Assembly: GCA_000961725.1 (NCBI GenBank)
Contig: LADS01000057.1
Span: forward strand, 1-64,000
DNA length: 64,000 nucleotides
Direction: 5' to 3'
Source: Desulfobulbaceae bacterium BRH_c16a
GTDB taxonomy: Bacteria > Desulfobacterota > Desulfobulbia > Desulfobulbales > Desulfocapsaceae
Both the position numbers and the translations under genes were made by a program. Within the stretch, counting starts at the first letter, position 1; the number at the start of each line of letters is the position of its first letter. Positions 35,183-44,013 of this stretch are shown here, piece after piece. The notes beneath the pieces are model-generated. The model was given only the letters and a program-made list of their open reading frames with translations, was not told the DNA's origin and did no database searches.

Positions 35183-35211
35183 TATATACTCGTTCGAGAA
35201 TTGTTTTGCAA
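35183..35211 (-). promoter_or_regulatory. Probable promoter of tRNA-His
   Basis: Minus-strand TTGCAA (35206-35211) and TATATA (35183-35188), 17-base spacing, about 30 bases before the tRNA. Boxes match consensus at four of six each. Confidence 0.4.
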
Positions 35212-35222
35212 GAGCAAATTAA

Positions 35223-35870
35223 TTACAGGTCTTCTTTGCAGTGTAAACATTTTTTCGCTTGTGCCTTGATTATTTCCATACAGTGTGGGCACTCTTTTTT
35301 GAAATTTGCTTTAAGGATGCCGTTTATTGCCACATTGATCTCGTGTTCCAAGGCAGTATCTCTGAACGAATGGTTTCTGATCGGATCGATGCACTTGGTA
35401 TCATTCAACTTGATAAGATATTGTACGGCGGATTGCCGGGCACTTCCATTAGCCGCTTCATCAAGCAGGAGAGTCAGAACCGGGTCGAGATTGTTTTCTT
35501 CAAGACAGGTTTTTAATCCTTCAACCGCTTCTTTTTCGCGGCTAAACCTTTCATTTTGAGCCAACAGAACTTCCCTTTCTATAACACATCCCTTGAATGC
35601 ATCGCTGTTGCCTACCATCATAAAATTGCCTTCCTTACTGTCCGGAAGTTCCATATATCTGTAGGAGGCATGGTGTCCGTATTGCCTTTCAATCTGATCC
35701 CAGCCGTTCAAAAACAAAGGACAGCGATCATTGAGGCAGATGAATAAAACATCGGATCCCCACCCCAGTCCATCGCCCACATGAATGGGCGGCGCTTCAC
35801 AACATGACATCTTTTCCTTGCAATGTGGACATATTTTTTCCACATCTAAAAATCTCAAATCATACCCCAT
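35223..35870 (-). CDS. Zinc-ribbon protein with HEAT-like middle, uncharacterised
   Basis: 215 residues. Two metal-binding parts frame the protein: CPHCKEKMSCCE at the N-terminus with a second half FICLNDRC, and a C-terminal CPHCMEIIKAQAKKCLHCKED zinc ribbon. The middle (LLLDEAANGSARQSAVQYL) reads as helical repeats of the HEAT type. I know no function; it may be a nucleic-acid or protein-binding adaptor. The gene stands alone between tRNA-His and the aromatic fusion gene. Confidence 0.75.
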   Translation of the reverse strand: MGYDLRFLDVEKICPHCKEKMSCCEAPPIHVGDGLGWGSDVLFICLNDRCPLFLNGWDQIERQYGHHASYRYMELPDSKEGNFMMVGNSDAFKGCVIEREVLLAQNERFSREKEAVEGLKTCLEENNLDPVLTLLLDEAANGSARQSAVQYLIKLNDTKCIDPIRNHSFRDTALEHEINVAINGILKANFKKECPHCMEIIKAQAKKCLHCKEDL

Positions 35871-35979
35871 AAACCTCTCCTTCTGAAATTGGAACCCGCC
35901 CTGGCCAACAGACGGTGTTAAATGTTTCGAAATAAAAATATCGTCAACTATAATTCCGGGTTGTAAAATTACAATCGTT

Positions 35980-37677
35980 CTAAAATGCCTTCATGTTTGG
36001 ATGACTCATCAGCTCATCTACGGCCTTTGCCTGTTTCATTCTGGACTGGAGAAATGATGGCGGCATCGACTTTGTGTTTTCGTCCATTATTGCAGCAAGC
36101 TCCGATATCCGGCCCCGTTCTGCCAGCTCTATGAGCAGAGAAAGATTTTTGGCAAAAGTGCGGACAATTTTCCTGCCTTCTCCCGTTGTCGCCATAATTT
36201 CCGCATAGGTGCGGGAGTTTTGGTTGTGGATCCGGGCCATTGCCAGGATCCCATAGAGGGAGGTGAGGGTGGAATGGCTATTTATATCATCGCAATCTAT
36301 CTGATGTTCCCGCAATGTTGTCGCCAGAGCCACGGAAATTGTGGTCGGAAGCTTTTGCCCGACCCCCATGAGCAGATCGTGCCTGGTGGCACTGTCATGA
36401 TTGATGTCCGCCCCATGTTTGTAGAGAAACGCTTCAAATTCACTGCAAAAACATCCACTTCTATGGGTCCTGACAACGGCGGCGTTTTTTTCCTTCATGG
36501 TGAGCGCCTGCGGTCCCCAAAGATTATGGACAAACATCACCTCGACCCCAGGGCTGGTTGACTCAAGCGCTGCCTTGATGGTGTTTTCAGATTCGCCGGC
36601 AAGGATGATCAGCGCCTGGCCATCCTGAAGCAGCGGTCCGTACTTTCTGATGGTCTCGGAAGTTACCGAAATAGGCACACAGACAGCGACAACATCGACT
36701 TTTTTAATCATTTCTTCCGGAGCAACGGGGGTATTTCGACCGGTAATCAAAGTCTTATACCCTTCGTTCTGCAACCGTTCCGCGAACCACTTCGACATAT
36801 CGCCGCTGCCAATGAAGCCGAAGGTCTTGATCTTTTTCACCCGCATATCAACCCGGGGAAAAGAGCCGAGAACCTTCAGCGAGTCTTCCTCCTGGATGAC
36901 AACATTTTCGATAACCTGCAGAGCACTTTTCAGCATGTGGTCGTTGATGTGACCTTCCACCTCGACATAAATCTGCAGCTTCTGCGTCTTAATATCATTT
37001 TCCGACTGAAGATCGAGAATATTGATTCCCCGCCTGGTGAATTCTCCCAGGATATCGGCAAGCATGCCTACTCGGTCGCGCAGAGGTCTGGTAATTATCG
37101 CAGTCGCGTCATAGCCTGAGACAGGCGCCATTTCCCTGCCGATAATGGCGAACCTCGTACGGTTATGTGCCACTACCTCTCTGGCGATAAGGGAAAATCC
37201 ATGCTTTCTGACCAGCTCTTCCGAGTCGATAACGGCAAAACCCTGTTTATTTTCCGCCAGAATCGCCATCATTGCCGCTTCGATATCGTGGACCTTCATC
37301 AGCGTGGCGTAAGGATAATGTTCCTCGATAAACTCGTCGCACTGTCTGAATACCGAACCTCGGCCGACAATCGTGGTTATGGCTGCTCCCCCCTTACGTG
37401 GGTTGGCAAGTGCGCCAAGTGAGAGGTGGATCGGCATTACGATATTATCAACCCAGAAACCCTGCGCCATTTTGGCAACCATCCGGAAGTAATCTCTAAT
37501 CTCACCCTCTCGAGTATTATAGACAGGGATAAGTACCTGTTCGGCCCGGCCATCTGTAAAGGCGGTGAGAACATCGGCTATCCGGTTGAACATCAAGACT
37601 TCCGTACCCGGAGAATATTGGCAGGCGGCCTGATAACTGTCTGATCCCACGGGACCAAGGGTGGCGATGGAAAACAT
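35980..37677 (-). CDS. Fusion protein: prephenate dehydratase-like + ACT + prephenate dehydrogenase
   Basis: 565 residues. Residues 1-185 resemble prephenate dehydratase (TLGPVGSDSYQAAC; NRTRFAII with the T-R-F motif at 174-176). Residues about 194-270 are an ACT domain (RVGMLADILGEFTRRGINI) for amino acid feedback. From about 284 a TyrA-type dehydrogenase follows (FGFIGSGDM, and VHNLWGPQ with H384). So one chain may make both phenylpyruvate and 4-hydroxyphenylpyruvate. In the first domain the usual PIENS motif reads PVYNT, with Tyr53 in place of the conserved Glu, which could reduce activity. The gene is alone. Confidence 0.85.
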   Translation of the reverse strand: MFSIATLGPVGSDSYQAACQYSPGTEVLMFNRIADVLTAFTDGRAEQVLIPVYNTREGEIRDYFRMVAKMAQGFWVDNIVMPIHLSLGALANPRKGGAAITTIVGRGSVFRQCDEFIEEHYPYATLMKVHDIEAAMMAILAENKQGFAVIDSEELVRKHGFSLIAREVVAHNRTRFAIIGREMAPVSGYDATAIITRPLRDRVGMLADILGEFTRRGINILDLQSENDIKTQKLQIYVEVEGHINDHMLKSALQVIENVVIQEEDSLKVLGSFPRVDMRVKKIKTFGFIGSGDMSKWFAERLQNEGYKTLITGRNTPVAPEEMIKKVDVVAVCVPISVTSETIRKYGPLLQDGQALIILAGESENTIKAALESTSPGVEVMFVHNLWGPQALTMKEKNAAVVRTHRSGCFCSEFEAFLYKHGADINHDSATRHDLLMGVGQKLPTTISVALATTLREHQIDCDDINSHSTLTSLYGILAMARIHNQNSRTYAEIMATTGEGRKIVRTFAKNLSLLIELAERGRISELAAIMDENTKSMPPSFLQSRMKQAKAVDELMSHPNMKAF

Positions 37678-37758
37678 GGCTGATCGGTGTCGTCAAAGTA
37701 TAAGATTCTTTGTTTCACGGTGGGATGTGGTATAAAAAAGAAAACCACCGGGGTAACA

Positions 37759-37794
37759 TTTTGCAAAATTGCGTTTTGGCAAAATGGCAAAATA
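37759..37794 (+). promoter_or_regulatory. TTTTGC/GCAAAA repeat cluster before the helicase gene
   Basis: ATTTTGC (37759-37765) is mirrored by GCAAAAT at 37780-37786 and again at 37788-37794. This looks like tandem operator half-sites upstream of 37864. The regulator is unknown, and the low complexity may be chance. Confidence 0.25.
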
Positions 37795-37863
37795 TCCATT
37801 ATCAACTATTTAAGCAACTGTTTATAGCAGTCCGGCCGATCTCGCGCCCGCTCATACCTTATC

Positions 37864-40860
37864 ATGATCACAGATATTGCAGAATATGTAGCTTCTCTCA
37901 AGGCCTCGAGCAAGTTCGGCCCTCAGGTGGTATGTCACAAGGTTTATTCTGAAAAAGATGGCGAGTACGACCCGGGCCCCCTCCCTCTCGCAGCACCATT
38001 ACGGGAATGCCTCGACCAATCAGGCATACATCGGCTCTACACCCACCAGTACCGGGCGATACAAAGTATCCTCAAGGGCCAGGATGTTCTTGTCGCGACG
38101 CCAACCGCGTCGGGAAAGAGCATGATCTATAATCTTCCGGTCTTAAACGATCTTTTCCATGAGAATCCCGGGTTTTCGCTGTATCTTTTCCCCCTCAAGG
38201 CGCTCGCCCAGGATCAATACAACGTCCTGATGAAGCTGTTTGCCGGCCTGCCGACCCAACTCCAAAAACAATACGATCATTTTGCCGCCCTGTTCGATGG
38301 CGATACATCCAGTTATAGAAGAAGAAAAATTCGCGACAGTCCTCCCCGCGTTCTTCTCACCAACCCCGAAATGCTGCATTTGTCATTGCTTCCGTATCAT
38401 GGAAACTGGCGATCATTTTTTGGAGGATTGCGTTATGTGATAATCGATGAGGTCCATAGTTACCGCGGGGTTCTCGGCAGTCACATGGCCTGGGTCATTC
38501 GCAGACTAGTAAGAATCGCCGCATATTACGGCGCAAAACCGACTTTTATCCTCCTTTCCGCCACCATAGGCAATCCCGGAGAACTGGGAAGACTGCTGCT
38601 GGACCGACCGGTTGAGGTGATTGCCGACTCGGGCGCACCTCAGGCTGAAAGAAACATGCTCTTCATCAATCCCTGGGACAGCGCCGCATATACCGCCAGC
38701 CAACTCCTTGAGGCGGCGGTAAAAAGAGGTTTGCGAACCATAGTCTATACCCAGTCGCGGAAGATGACCGAACTCATCAACATGTGGACTGCACCAAAAC
38801 TGGGGAAGCTTGCCGAAAAACTCAGTGCATACCGCGCAGGATTTTTGCCGGAAGAGCGACGTGAAATAGAAAAAATGCTCTTTTCCGGAGAACTGCTGGG
38901 AGTAATCTCGACCTCCGCGCTGGAACTGGGGATTGACATCGGCGACCTGGACCTCTGCATCCTGGTTGGATATCCGGGATCTATCATGGCAACCTGGCAA
39001 AGAGGCGGCAGGGTAGGGAGGGGCAGGAGAAGCTCCGCCACAATTCTTATCGGCCAGGAAGATGCCCTGGATCAACACTTCATGAAACAGCCCGAGGATT
39101 TTTTCAGAAGATCGCCTGAGTCGGCTGTTTTAAATCCGTACAACACTTCAATCATGGATCAGCATCTGCAATGTTGCGGGGCAGAGCTGCCATTATCCGC
39201 ACTTGAAAATCTTTTGAAGATCGATGCAATACAGCAAAGAGTCGAAGCTCTTTTTCTTTCCGGGGCACTCCTGCAAACTGCCTCCGGCGATCAATGGATA
39301 TCATCAAGGAAATATCCCCAACGCCATGTCAGTCTCCGCGGCGGCGGGGGACAAATGGCCATTATCGACGGCAGTTGCGGTGAAATTATCGGGGAAATCG
39401 ACTCTGTTCGTGGCCTCAAGGAATGTCATCCCGGAGCAGTGTACCTGCACAGGTCCAACATCTGGATAGTCGAGCAATTCGACATTCCGGCAGGTGAAAT
39501 TCTGGTTCGCCGCGAGACTCCCAGTTACTTCACCCGGCCCATGACCGAGAAGAAGACCGAGATCCTGGAGGTTTTTGCCACAAAAAGCAGCTGCCGGGCG
39601 CAAGTTTCCTTTGGCCGGGTGAAGGTCACGGAAAAAGTTACCGGTTATCAAAAACGCAACAATCATACGCAAAAACTGGTTACCACTATTGCTCTCGATC
39701 TGCCTGAACAAACGATAGAAAGCGAGGGGTTATGGCTCGATATTCCGGCGCAGCTGGTAACCCTCTTCGAACAGGAGAAATATCACTTTATGGGGGCGAT
39801 TCACGCCCTGGAACACGCGATGATTGCACTCTTTCCCTTACTGGTGCTCTGCGACAGAAACGATATCGGCGGCATATCCTGTCCATTTCATGTCCAGACG
39901 GAAAAGGCCTCGATCTTTATCTATGACGGCTATCCGGGAGGAGTCGGACTGACCCGGGAGGCCTTTGCAAAAATCGATATTCTGCTTGAAGAAGCCCGGC
40001 AGACGATAGCATCCTGCGGCTGCGCAACGGGTTGTCCGTCATGTGTACATTCGCCGAAATGCGGTTCGGGCAACAGACCTATCGATAAACAGGCTTGCCT
40101 TCATTTACTGGAAGAAATTTTACAGGAAATTCAAGAGGATTGCCGTCAACAGGACCCGCTGCCGATAGCATGCATTCTTCCCGGGAAAACCAATACCTCA
40201 ATACAAGGTGCCTCGAAAAGCCGGGACCAGCTTCTGGGGCTCGATATCCTGCCGGTAAAATACGGGGTGTTCGACCTTGAAACTATCCGCTCGGCAGAAG
40301 AAGTGGGAGGATGGAATCAGGCGCACAAAATGGGAGTATCGGTCGCGGTAGTGTTCGATGCGGAATTAAACGACTATGTCACCTACATGGAGCATGAAAT
40401 CGAACATCTCATCAAGCACCTGAGCAGCTTTGATCTGGTCGTGGGATTTAACAACAAACGCTTCGACAACAGGGTGCTGTCAGCCTATACCTCGGTCGAT
40501 CTCAATAGACTTCCATCGCTAGATCTTCTTGAGGAAGTTTATAAATATCTTGGGTACAGGCTGAGCCTGAACAGTCTGGCCGAACACACTCTGGGGACCC
40601 GAAAAACGGCCGACGGTTTACAGGCTCTGCAATGGTATAAAGACGGACGCTTTGATCTCATTCGGCATTACTGTCGAAGCGATGTTGAAATCACCAAAAA
40701 TCTGTTTCTACATGGTCTGGAGCAAGGTTTTTATCTCTTTACCAATAAAGCGAAACAAAAAGTGCGTCTGCCCCTCACTCTGGAAAAAACCATAGGCACT
40801 CTCCTCAATCAGGGCCAAAGCAAGGGATTGAAAACCCAACCTGTCGTTCCGCTGCTGTGA
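37864..40860 (+). CDS. Fused MrfA-type helicase and MrfB-type 3'-5' exonuclease
   Basis: 998 residues. Residues 1-780 form an SF2 helicase with a DUF1998-type C-terminal region: Walker A ATPTASGKS (K85), DEVH box at 195-198, LLSATIGNP, motif VI GRVGRGRR, and a cysteine cluster C718/C720/C724/C727/C733 as in MrfA (YprA). From about 795 a DnaQ-like exonuclease follows: D804 and E806 (VFDLETI), D868 (GFNNKRFDN) and Y936xxxD940, a DEDDy set as in MrfB (YprB). In Bacillus MrfA and MrfB are separate proteins that repair mitomycin C damage. No clear binding site precedes the ATG. Confidence 0.85.
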   Translation: MITDIAEYVASLKASSKFGPQVVCHKVYSEKDGEYDPGPLPLAAPLRECLDQSGIHRLYTHQYRAIQSILKGQDVLVATPTASGKSMIYNLPVLNDLFHENPGFSLYLFPLKALAQDQYNVLMKLFAGLPTQLQKQYDHFAALFDGDTSSYRRRKIRDSPPRVLLTNPEMLHLSLLPYHGNWRSFFGGLRYVIIDEVHSYRGVLGSHMAWVIRRLVRIAAYYGAKPTFILLSATIGNPGELGRLLLDRPVEVIADSGAPQAERNMLFINPWDSAAYTASQLLEAAVKRGLRTIVYTQSRKMTELINMWTAPKLGKLAEKLSAYRAGFLPEERREIEKMLFSGELLGVISTSALELGIDIGDLDLCILVGYPGSIMATWQRGGRVGRGRRSSATILIGQEDALDQHFMKQPEDFFRRSPESAVLNPYNTSIMDQHLQCCGAELPLSALENLLKIDAIQQRVEALFLSGALLQTASGDQWISSRKYPQRHVSLRGGGGQMAIIDGSCGEIIGEIDSVRGLKECHPGAVYLHRSNIWIVEQFDIPAGEILVRRETPSYFTRPMTEKKTEILEVFATKSSCRAQVSFGRVKVTEKVTGYQKRNNHTQKLVTTIALDLPEQTIESEGLWLDIPAQLVTLFEQEKYHFMGAIHALEHAMIALFPLLVLCDRNDIGGISCPFHVQTEKASIFIYDGYPGGVGLTREAFAKIDILLEEARQTIASCGCATGCPSCVHSPKCGSGNRPIDKQACLHLLEEILQEIQEDCRQQDPLPIACILPGKTNTSIQGASKSRDQLLGLDILPVKYGVFDLETIRSAEEVGGWNQAHKMGVSVAVVFDAELNDYVTYMEHEIEHLIKHLSSFDLVVGFNNKRFDNRVLSAYTSVDLNRLPSLDLLEEVYKYLGYRLSLNSLAEHTLGTRKTADGLQALQWYKDGRFDLIRHYCRSDVEITKNLFLHGLEQGFYLFTNKAKQKVRLPLTLEKTIGTLLNQGQSKGLKTQPVVPLL

Positions 40861-41258
40861 CGCACCTGTGTCCATTTTCCCTTGGTCGCCAATACAGTCA
40901 TGACCACACCGCGCTCAACATCCGCAACAATGGAACTATCCGTCGATGGTTCACTGCGCATATTTACGCTCTTTTCGGCATTCACTATTACAGTATCGCG
41001 TTTTTTAACGATACTCTGATGTATCCATCCTGAATCATTTTCAAAATCTGCAACTTGATACCATTCTCCGACCTTATTCAATACCTTGAGGGGGTATCCT
41101 GTAAAAAGTTCCATCGATGAAGGATAATTGGTTCCCGCACCGGTCCTTACATTTGCATTGTCGGTGGTGACTGTTAAATAATCGGCAGCACTTGCAGAGG
41201 TGGAAAGAAAGAGACCGAATAATCCAACTACCAAATATTTTCGGATTTGCATTTTCAT
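40809..41258 (-). CDS. Exported protein with two bacterial SH3 domains
   Basis: 149 residues. A signal peptide (VGLFGLFLSTSASAADY, cleavage probably after ASA) is followed by two SH3b repeats: VTTDNANVRTGAGTNYP with GEWYQVADFENDSGWI, and SVNMRSEPSTDSSIVAD with GKWTQVRHSSGTTGWV. These bind peptidoglycan or other ligands in the periplasm. Its 3' end overlaps the last 52 bases of the convergent helicase gene. No enzymatic domain is present. Confidence 0.85.
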   Translation of the reverse strand: MKMQIRKYLVVGLFGLFLSTSASAADYLTVTTDNANVRTGAGTNYPSSMELFTGYPLKVLNKVGEWYQVADFENDSGWIHQSIVKKRDTVIVNAEKSVNMRSEPSTDSSIVADVERGVVMTVLATKGKWTQVRHSSGTTGWVFNPLLWP

Positions 41259-41358
41259 GTGTTCGAGTAAAATATTTTATTCTTTATTGAGGTTAATGAA
41301 CATGTTACACATCATTCCCTAGCCAACCCCTATTGTATAGCATTAATAGCCGCGCAAG

Positions 41359-42309
41359 TCAAACATCATATCCCCGGCCGGCCGATGCCAATTGAAAAGA
41401 CAGCATTGATTTCTCTGGATTCATCTCGGCTACGGCCCCAAGAGGCAAGGTAAGATTATGCGAACAATGTCCCGATGGAAAATTCCCCCAGATGGGGATC
41501 CGTCTATCGCAGAGTTCGAGAGCTCTTGCCCATATATTTTGAAGATATCCTGTTTTTTCGGAATGTTGCGTGCATTGGGCCAGTGAGAAATCACCAAGGA
41601 TGAGGCCGGCAATATTGTCAAGTTTTCCGGCAAGTTTTAATTGCGTAAGCATGCGATCGACACGATACGCCGGCTCTTCCGTATCTTCCAGAAAAATAAT
41701 TTTATTATCCCAGCTGAAATCGTATGCGGTACCGAGAAGAGTGAGGAGGCTGGCGAGATTCCCTCCCACTAAGGGAGCCGTCACTTTCGGCCCCTTCTTT
41801 AGGACCTCAATTTCTCCGGCATATTCGGCGTGGGACCATTTGCCGGTGAGGCAAAGATAGAGACATTCAAGCGCATCCCGGTCGGCACCGCCAAGTGAAG
41901 CAACAACCGGTCCGTGTAAGGAAACAAGGCCTGTTGTTGCATAAAGATAGTTCTGCAGGATGGTAATGTCGGAAAAACCGACGATCGGTTTTGGATTGCA
42001 GCGAACGAGCGAGAGATCAATTTTATCAATCATTCGAATGCAACCATACCCTCCGCGAAGAGCGATAAGCGCTTTAACTTCCTGATCTCGAAAGAGACGG
42101 TTGATTTCCTGTCCGCGATTTTCATCGGTGTCGGCGAAGTATTCTTTCCCTGGCCAGAACTCCCTTGGGAATTTCACCTCAAACCCCATTTCCCGGAGAA
42201 TTTTCACTCCGCCGATAAAGCGATTAGTATCATGCAAACGGCCGGCCGGAGCAATTATGCCTATGGTATCGCCCTTCTTTAACTGTGGCGGGAAAAGAGG
42301 AGCAATCAT
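41359..42309 (-). CDS. ldcA: LD-carboxypeptidase (peptidase S66 family)
   Basis: 316 residues. S66 motifs are seen: GIIAPAGR near the start, RGGYGCIRMID, the nucleophile serine in IVGFSDIT, GGNLASL, the glutamate in IFLEDTEEP, and the histidine in FPSGHCSHN. It removes the terminal D-alanine from peptidoglycan tetrapeptides in recycling, or acts on related peptides (MccF-like). Overlaps coaX by 4 bases and is probably cotranslated. Confidence 0.93.
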   Translation of the reverse strand: MIAPLFPPQLKKGDTIGIIAPAGRLHDTNRFIGGVKILREMGFEVKFPREFWPGKEYFADTDENRGQEINRLFRDQEVKALIALRGGYGCIRMIDKIDLSLVRCNPKPIVGFSDITILQNYLYATTGLVSLHGPVVASLGGADRDALECLYLCLTGKWSHAEYAGEIEVLKKGPKVTAPLVGGNLASLLTLLGTAYDFSWDNKIIFLEDTEEPAYRVDRMLTQLKLAGKLDNIAGLILGDFSLAQCTQHSEKTGYLQNIWARALELCDRRIPIWGNFPSGHCSHNLTLPLGAVAEMNPEKSMLSFQLASAGRGYDV

Positions 42310-43106
42310 CGCAGCGTTAATTTCCTGTAAATGATTGCGAGGCCATTCAAGGTCAAAAGAGGATCGATCACATCGATGGCGGTAGCAAAGGGAGCAATCA
42401 AACCGGACATGCCGCCGGTAGCGACAACTCGAAACGGTTCATCGATCGATTCGATCATTTCTTTTTTTATCCCTTGAACAAGGCCGTCGATCATCGCTCC
42501 GTAACCATAGAGGATGCCGCTCTTCATCGCCTGAACCGTCGATTTTCCGATGATGTGGACCGGCGCTTCCGAGACATCTATATGAGGGAGCTTGGCTGTC
42601 CTGTTGGCCAGGGCCTCCAGGGAAATAGCGATCCCGGGGAGGATAGTGCCGCCGAGGTATTCACGTTTTTCGGTTATGCAGTCAAAGGTGATGGCTGTGC
42701 CGAAATCGATGACAACCTGTTTACATTGGGCGGTGTCCCAGGCTGCAATGGAATTGACCAGACGGTCTGCTCCCACCTCTTGCGGGTTGTCGAGTTTTAC
42801 CTGGATCAGGTCAGCCAGACGATCCACCGAAACGACAATGATATCGTCTTCCAAGTAAGCTGAAAAATGTTTGCGGCAGCATGAAAGCCAGGCAGTCTCC
42901 AGGGTGGGTACGACACTCGCAATAATTATTCCGGTGATCTTTTCCTTCTGGATCCCGACCATGGTGAACAAGGTATGGTAACGAATCGCCAACTCATCGA
43001 CAGTACTTTTGGCATCGGACTTCAGACGCCACTGGCCGATCAGCACGCCTTTTTCGTACATACCCGTCACCGTATGGGAGTTGCCGACGTCAACCACGAG
43101 AAACAT
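42306..43106 (-). CDS. coaX: Type III pantothenate kinase
   Basis: 266 residues. Acetate-kinase-fold hallmarks: VVDVGNSHTVTGMYE at the N-terminus, VGADRLVNSIAAWD, VIDFGTAITFDCI, GTILPGI and VVATGGMSG. It phosphorylates pantothenate in CoA synthesis without feedback by CoA (family knowledge). PanC, the preceding pathway step, is encoded 29 kb away. Overlaps ldcA by 4 bases. Overlap and order suggest a coaX-ldcA operon. Confidence 0.95.
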   Translation of the reverse strand: MFLVVDVGNSHTVTGMYEKGVLIGQWRLKSDAKSTVDELAIRYHTLFTMVGIQKEKITGIIIASVVPTLETAWLSCCRKHFSAYLEDDIIVVSVDRLADLIQVKLDNPQEVGADRLVNSIAAWDTAQCKQVVIDFGTAITFDCITEKREYLGGTILPGIAISLEALANRTAKLPHIDVSEAPVHIIGKSTVQAMKSGILYGYGAMIDGLVQGIKKEMIESIDEPFRVVATGGMSGLIAPFATAIDVIDPLLTLNGLAIIYRKLTLR

Positions 43107-43291
43107 ATTGCACCTGTTGGAGTATTTGATAATTTCAATGCTCTTGCATTGCCAGACCGGAGATTATAATAGATGAGGAGAAGATATGCATGCAAAACAA
43201 CTCCGCGGCTCTCGCACAAACAACAAAAAGACGAACAGAGCCGAAAAGCTATAACGGAACAACCCGTCTCATTATCCAAGGTGAAACATCT

Positions 43292-43606
43292 ATGAATATT
43301 ATTATAGTGTCGACCACGTTTACCAAGAAGGAAGATGCCGAACGTATCGCCGGATTGCTGCTGGATCGCAAGCTGATCGCCTGTGCCCAGATTTCAGGTC
43401 CAATCACAAGTATCTATCGGTGGCAGGAAAAGGTCACCTCCGCAACCGAATACACCTTGAGCCTGAAAACCACGCAACATCTCTTTCAGACCGTCCAGGA
43501 AACCCTCATTCAGGAACATCCATATGAACTCCCGGAAATACTTGGACAAGAGATACATCACGTGAGCAGGGCCTATCATGACTGGGTGTGCGGTGAGGTC
43601 AAATGA
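43292..43606 (+). CDS. cutA: Divalent-cation tolerance protein CutA
   Basis: 104 residues from the ATG at 43292 (AAGGTGA in front); the open frame begins at 43190 but the extra 34 residues are not part of the family. CutA pattern: IIVSTTFTKKEDAERIA, LIACAQISGPITSIYRWQ and EHPYELPEIL. Forms trimers implicated in copper and other metal tolerance; the molecular role is debated. Overlaps the next gene by 4 bases. Confidence 0.94.
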   Translation: MNIIIVSTTFTKKEDAERIAGLLLDRKLIACAQISGPITSIYRWQEKVTSATEYTLSLKTTQHLFQTVQETLIQEHPYELPEILGQEIHHVSRAYHDWVCGEVK

Positions 43607-43812
43607 AAGAAAATGACGCTCGCGCAAAGGGCTACCGGAGACGAAAAAGCGGCGAATATGTTTGTCACTGCTGTCGGCAACCTCAGCAATTCTGCTGGAG
43701 TTGCCCATGCGGCTTCATGATCTGCAATGAATGTTTCGAGGAAAACAAGTGGGGAATCAGCAACGGTCCCACCTGGATCTGTCCGGATTGCGAACGGATA
43801 AGGATGATGTGA
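43603..43812 (+). CDS. Small zinc-ribbon protein
   Basis: 69 residues with eight cysteines in pairs: VCHCCRQ, WSCPCGFMICNECF and CPDC near the end. This is enough for two zinc sites; no further domain. Family function not known to me; similar small proteins occur next to housekeeping genes in Desulfobacterota. It is coupled to cutA by a 4-base overlap (ATGA), which supports both the start and the reality of the frame. Confidence 0.75.
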   Translation: MKENDARAKGYRRRKSGEYVCHCCRQPQQFCWSCPCGFMICNECFEENKWGISNGPTWICPDCERIRMM

Positions 43813-44013
43813 TATCCTGAGCAAGGAAATTTCCGCTCAACATCGCCCCTCTTTGCATCCACCTCGGGCCATTTGGCCGCTTCCGGAAGCAAGCGGAGAA
43901 AGAACCAGGTTTTCTCTTTGACCTACACCTGGTTAACGGTATTGCGTCTTCCCCCGAAATGCAATAATATGCCGGCTATCAATACTTCTTCCACTTCGAC
44001 GGGTCGCCTCAAT

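Noticed and set aside
43873..44013. N-terminal extension of parE from a TTG at 43873
   Set aside because: The extra residues are unlike the family, and the ATG at 44014 fits the known start.
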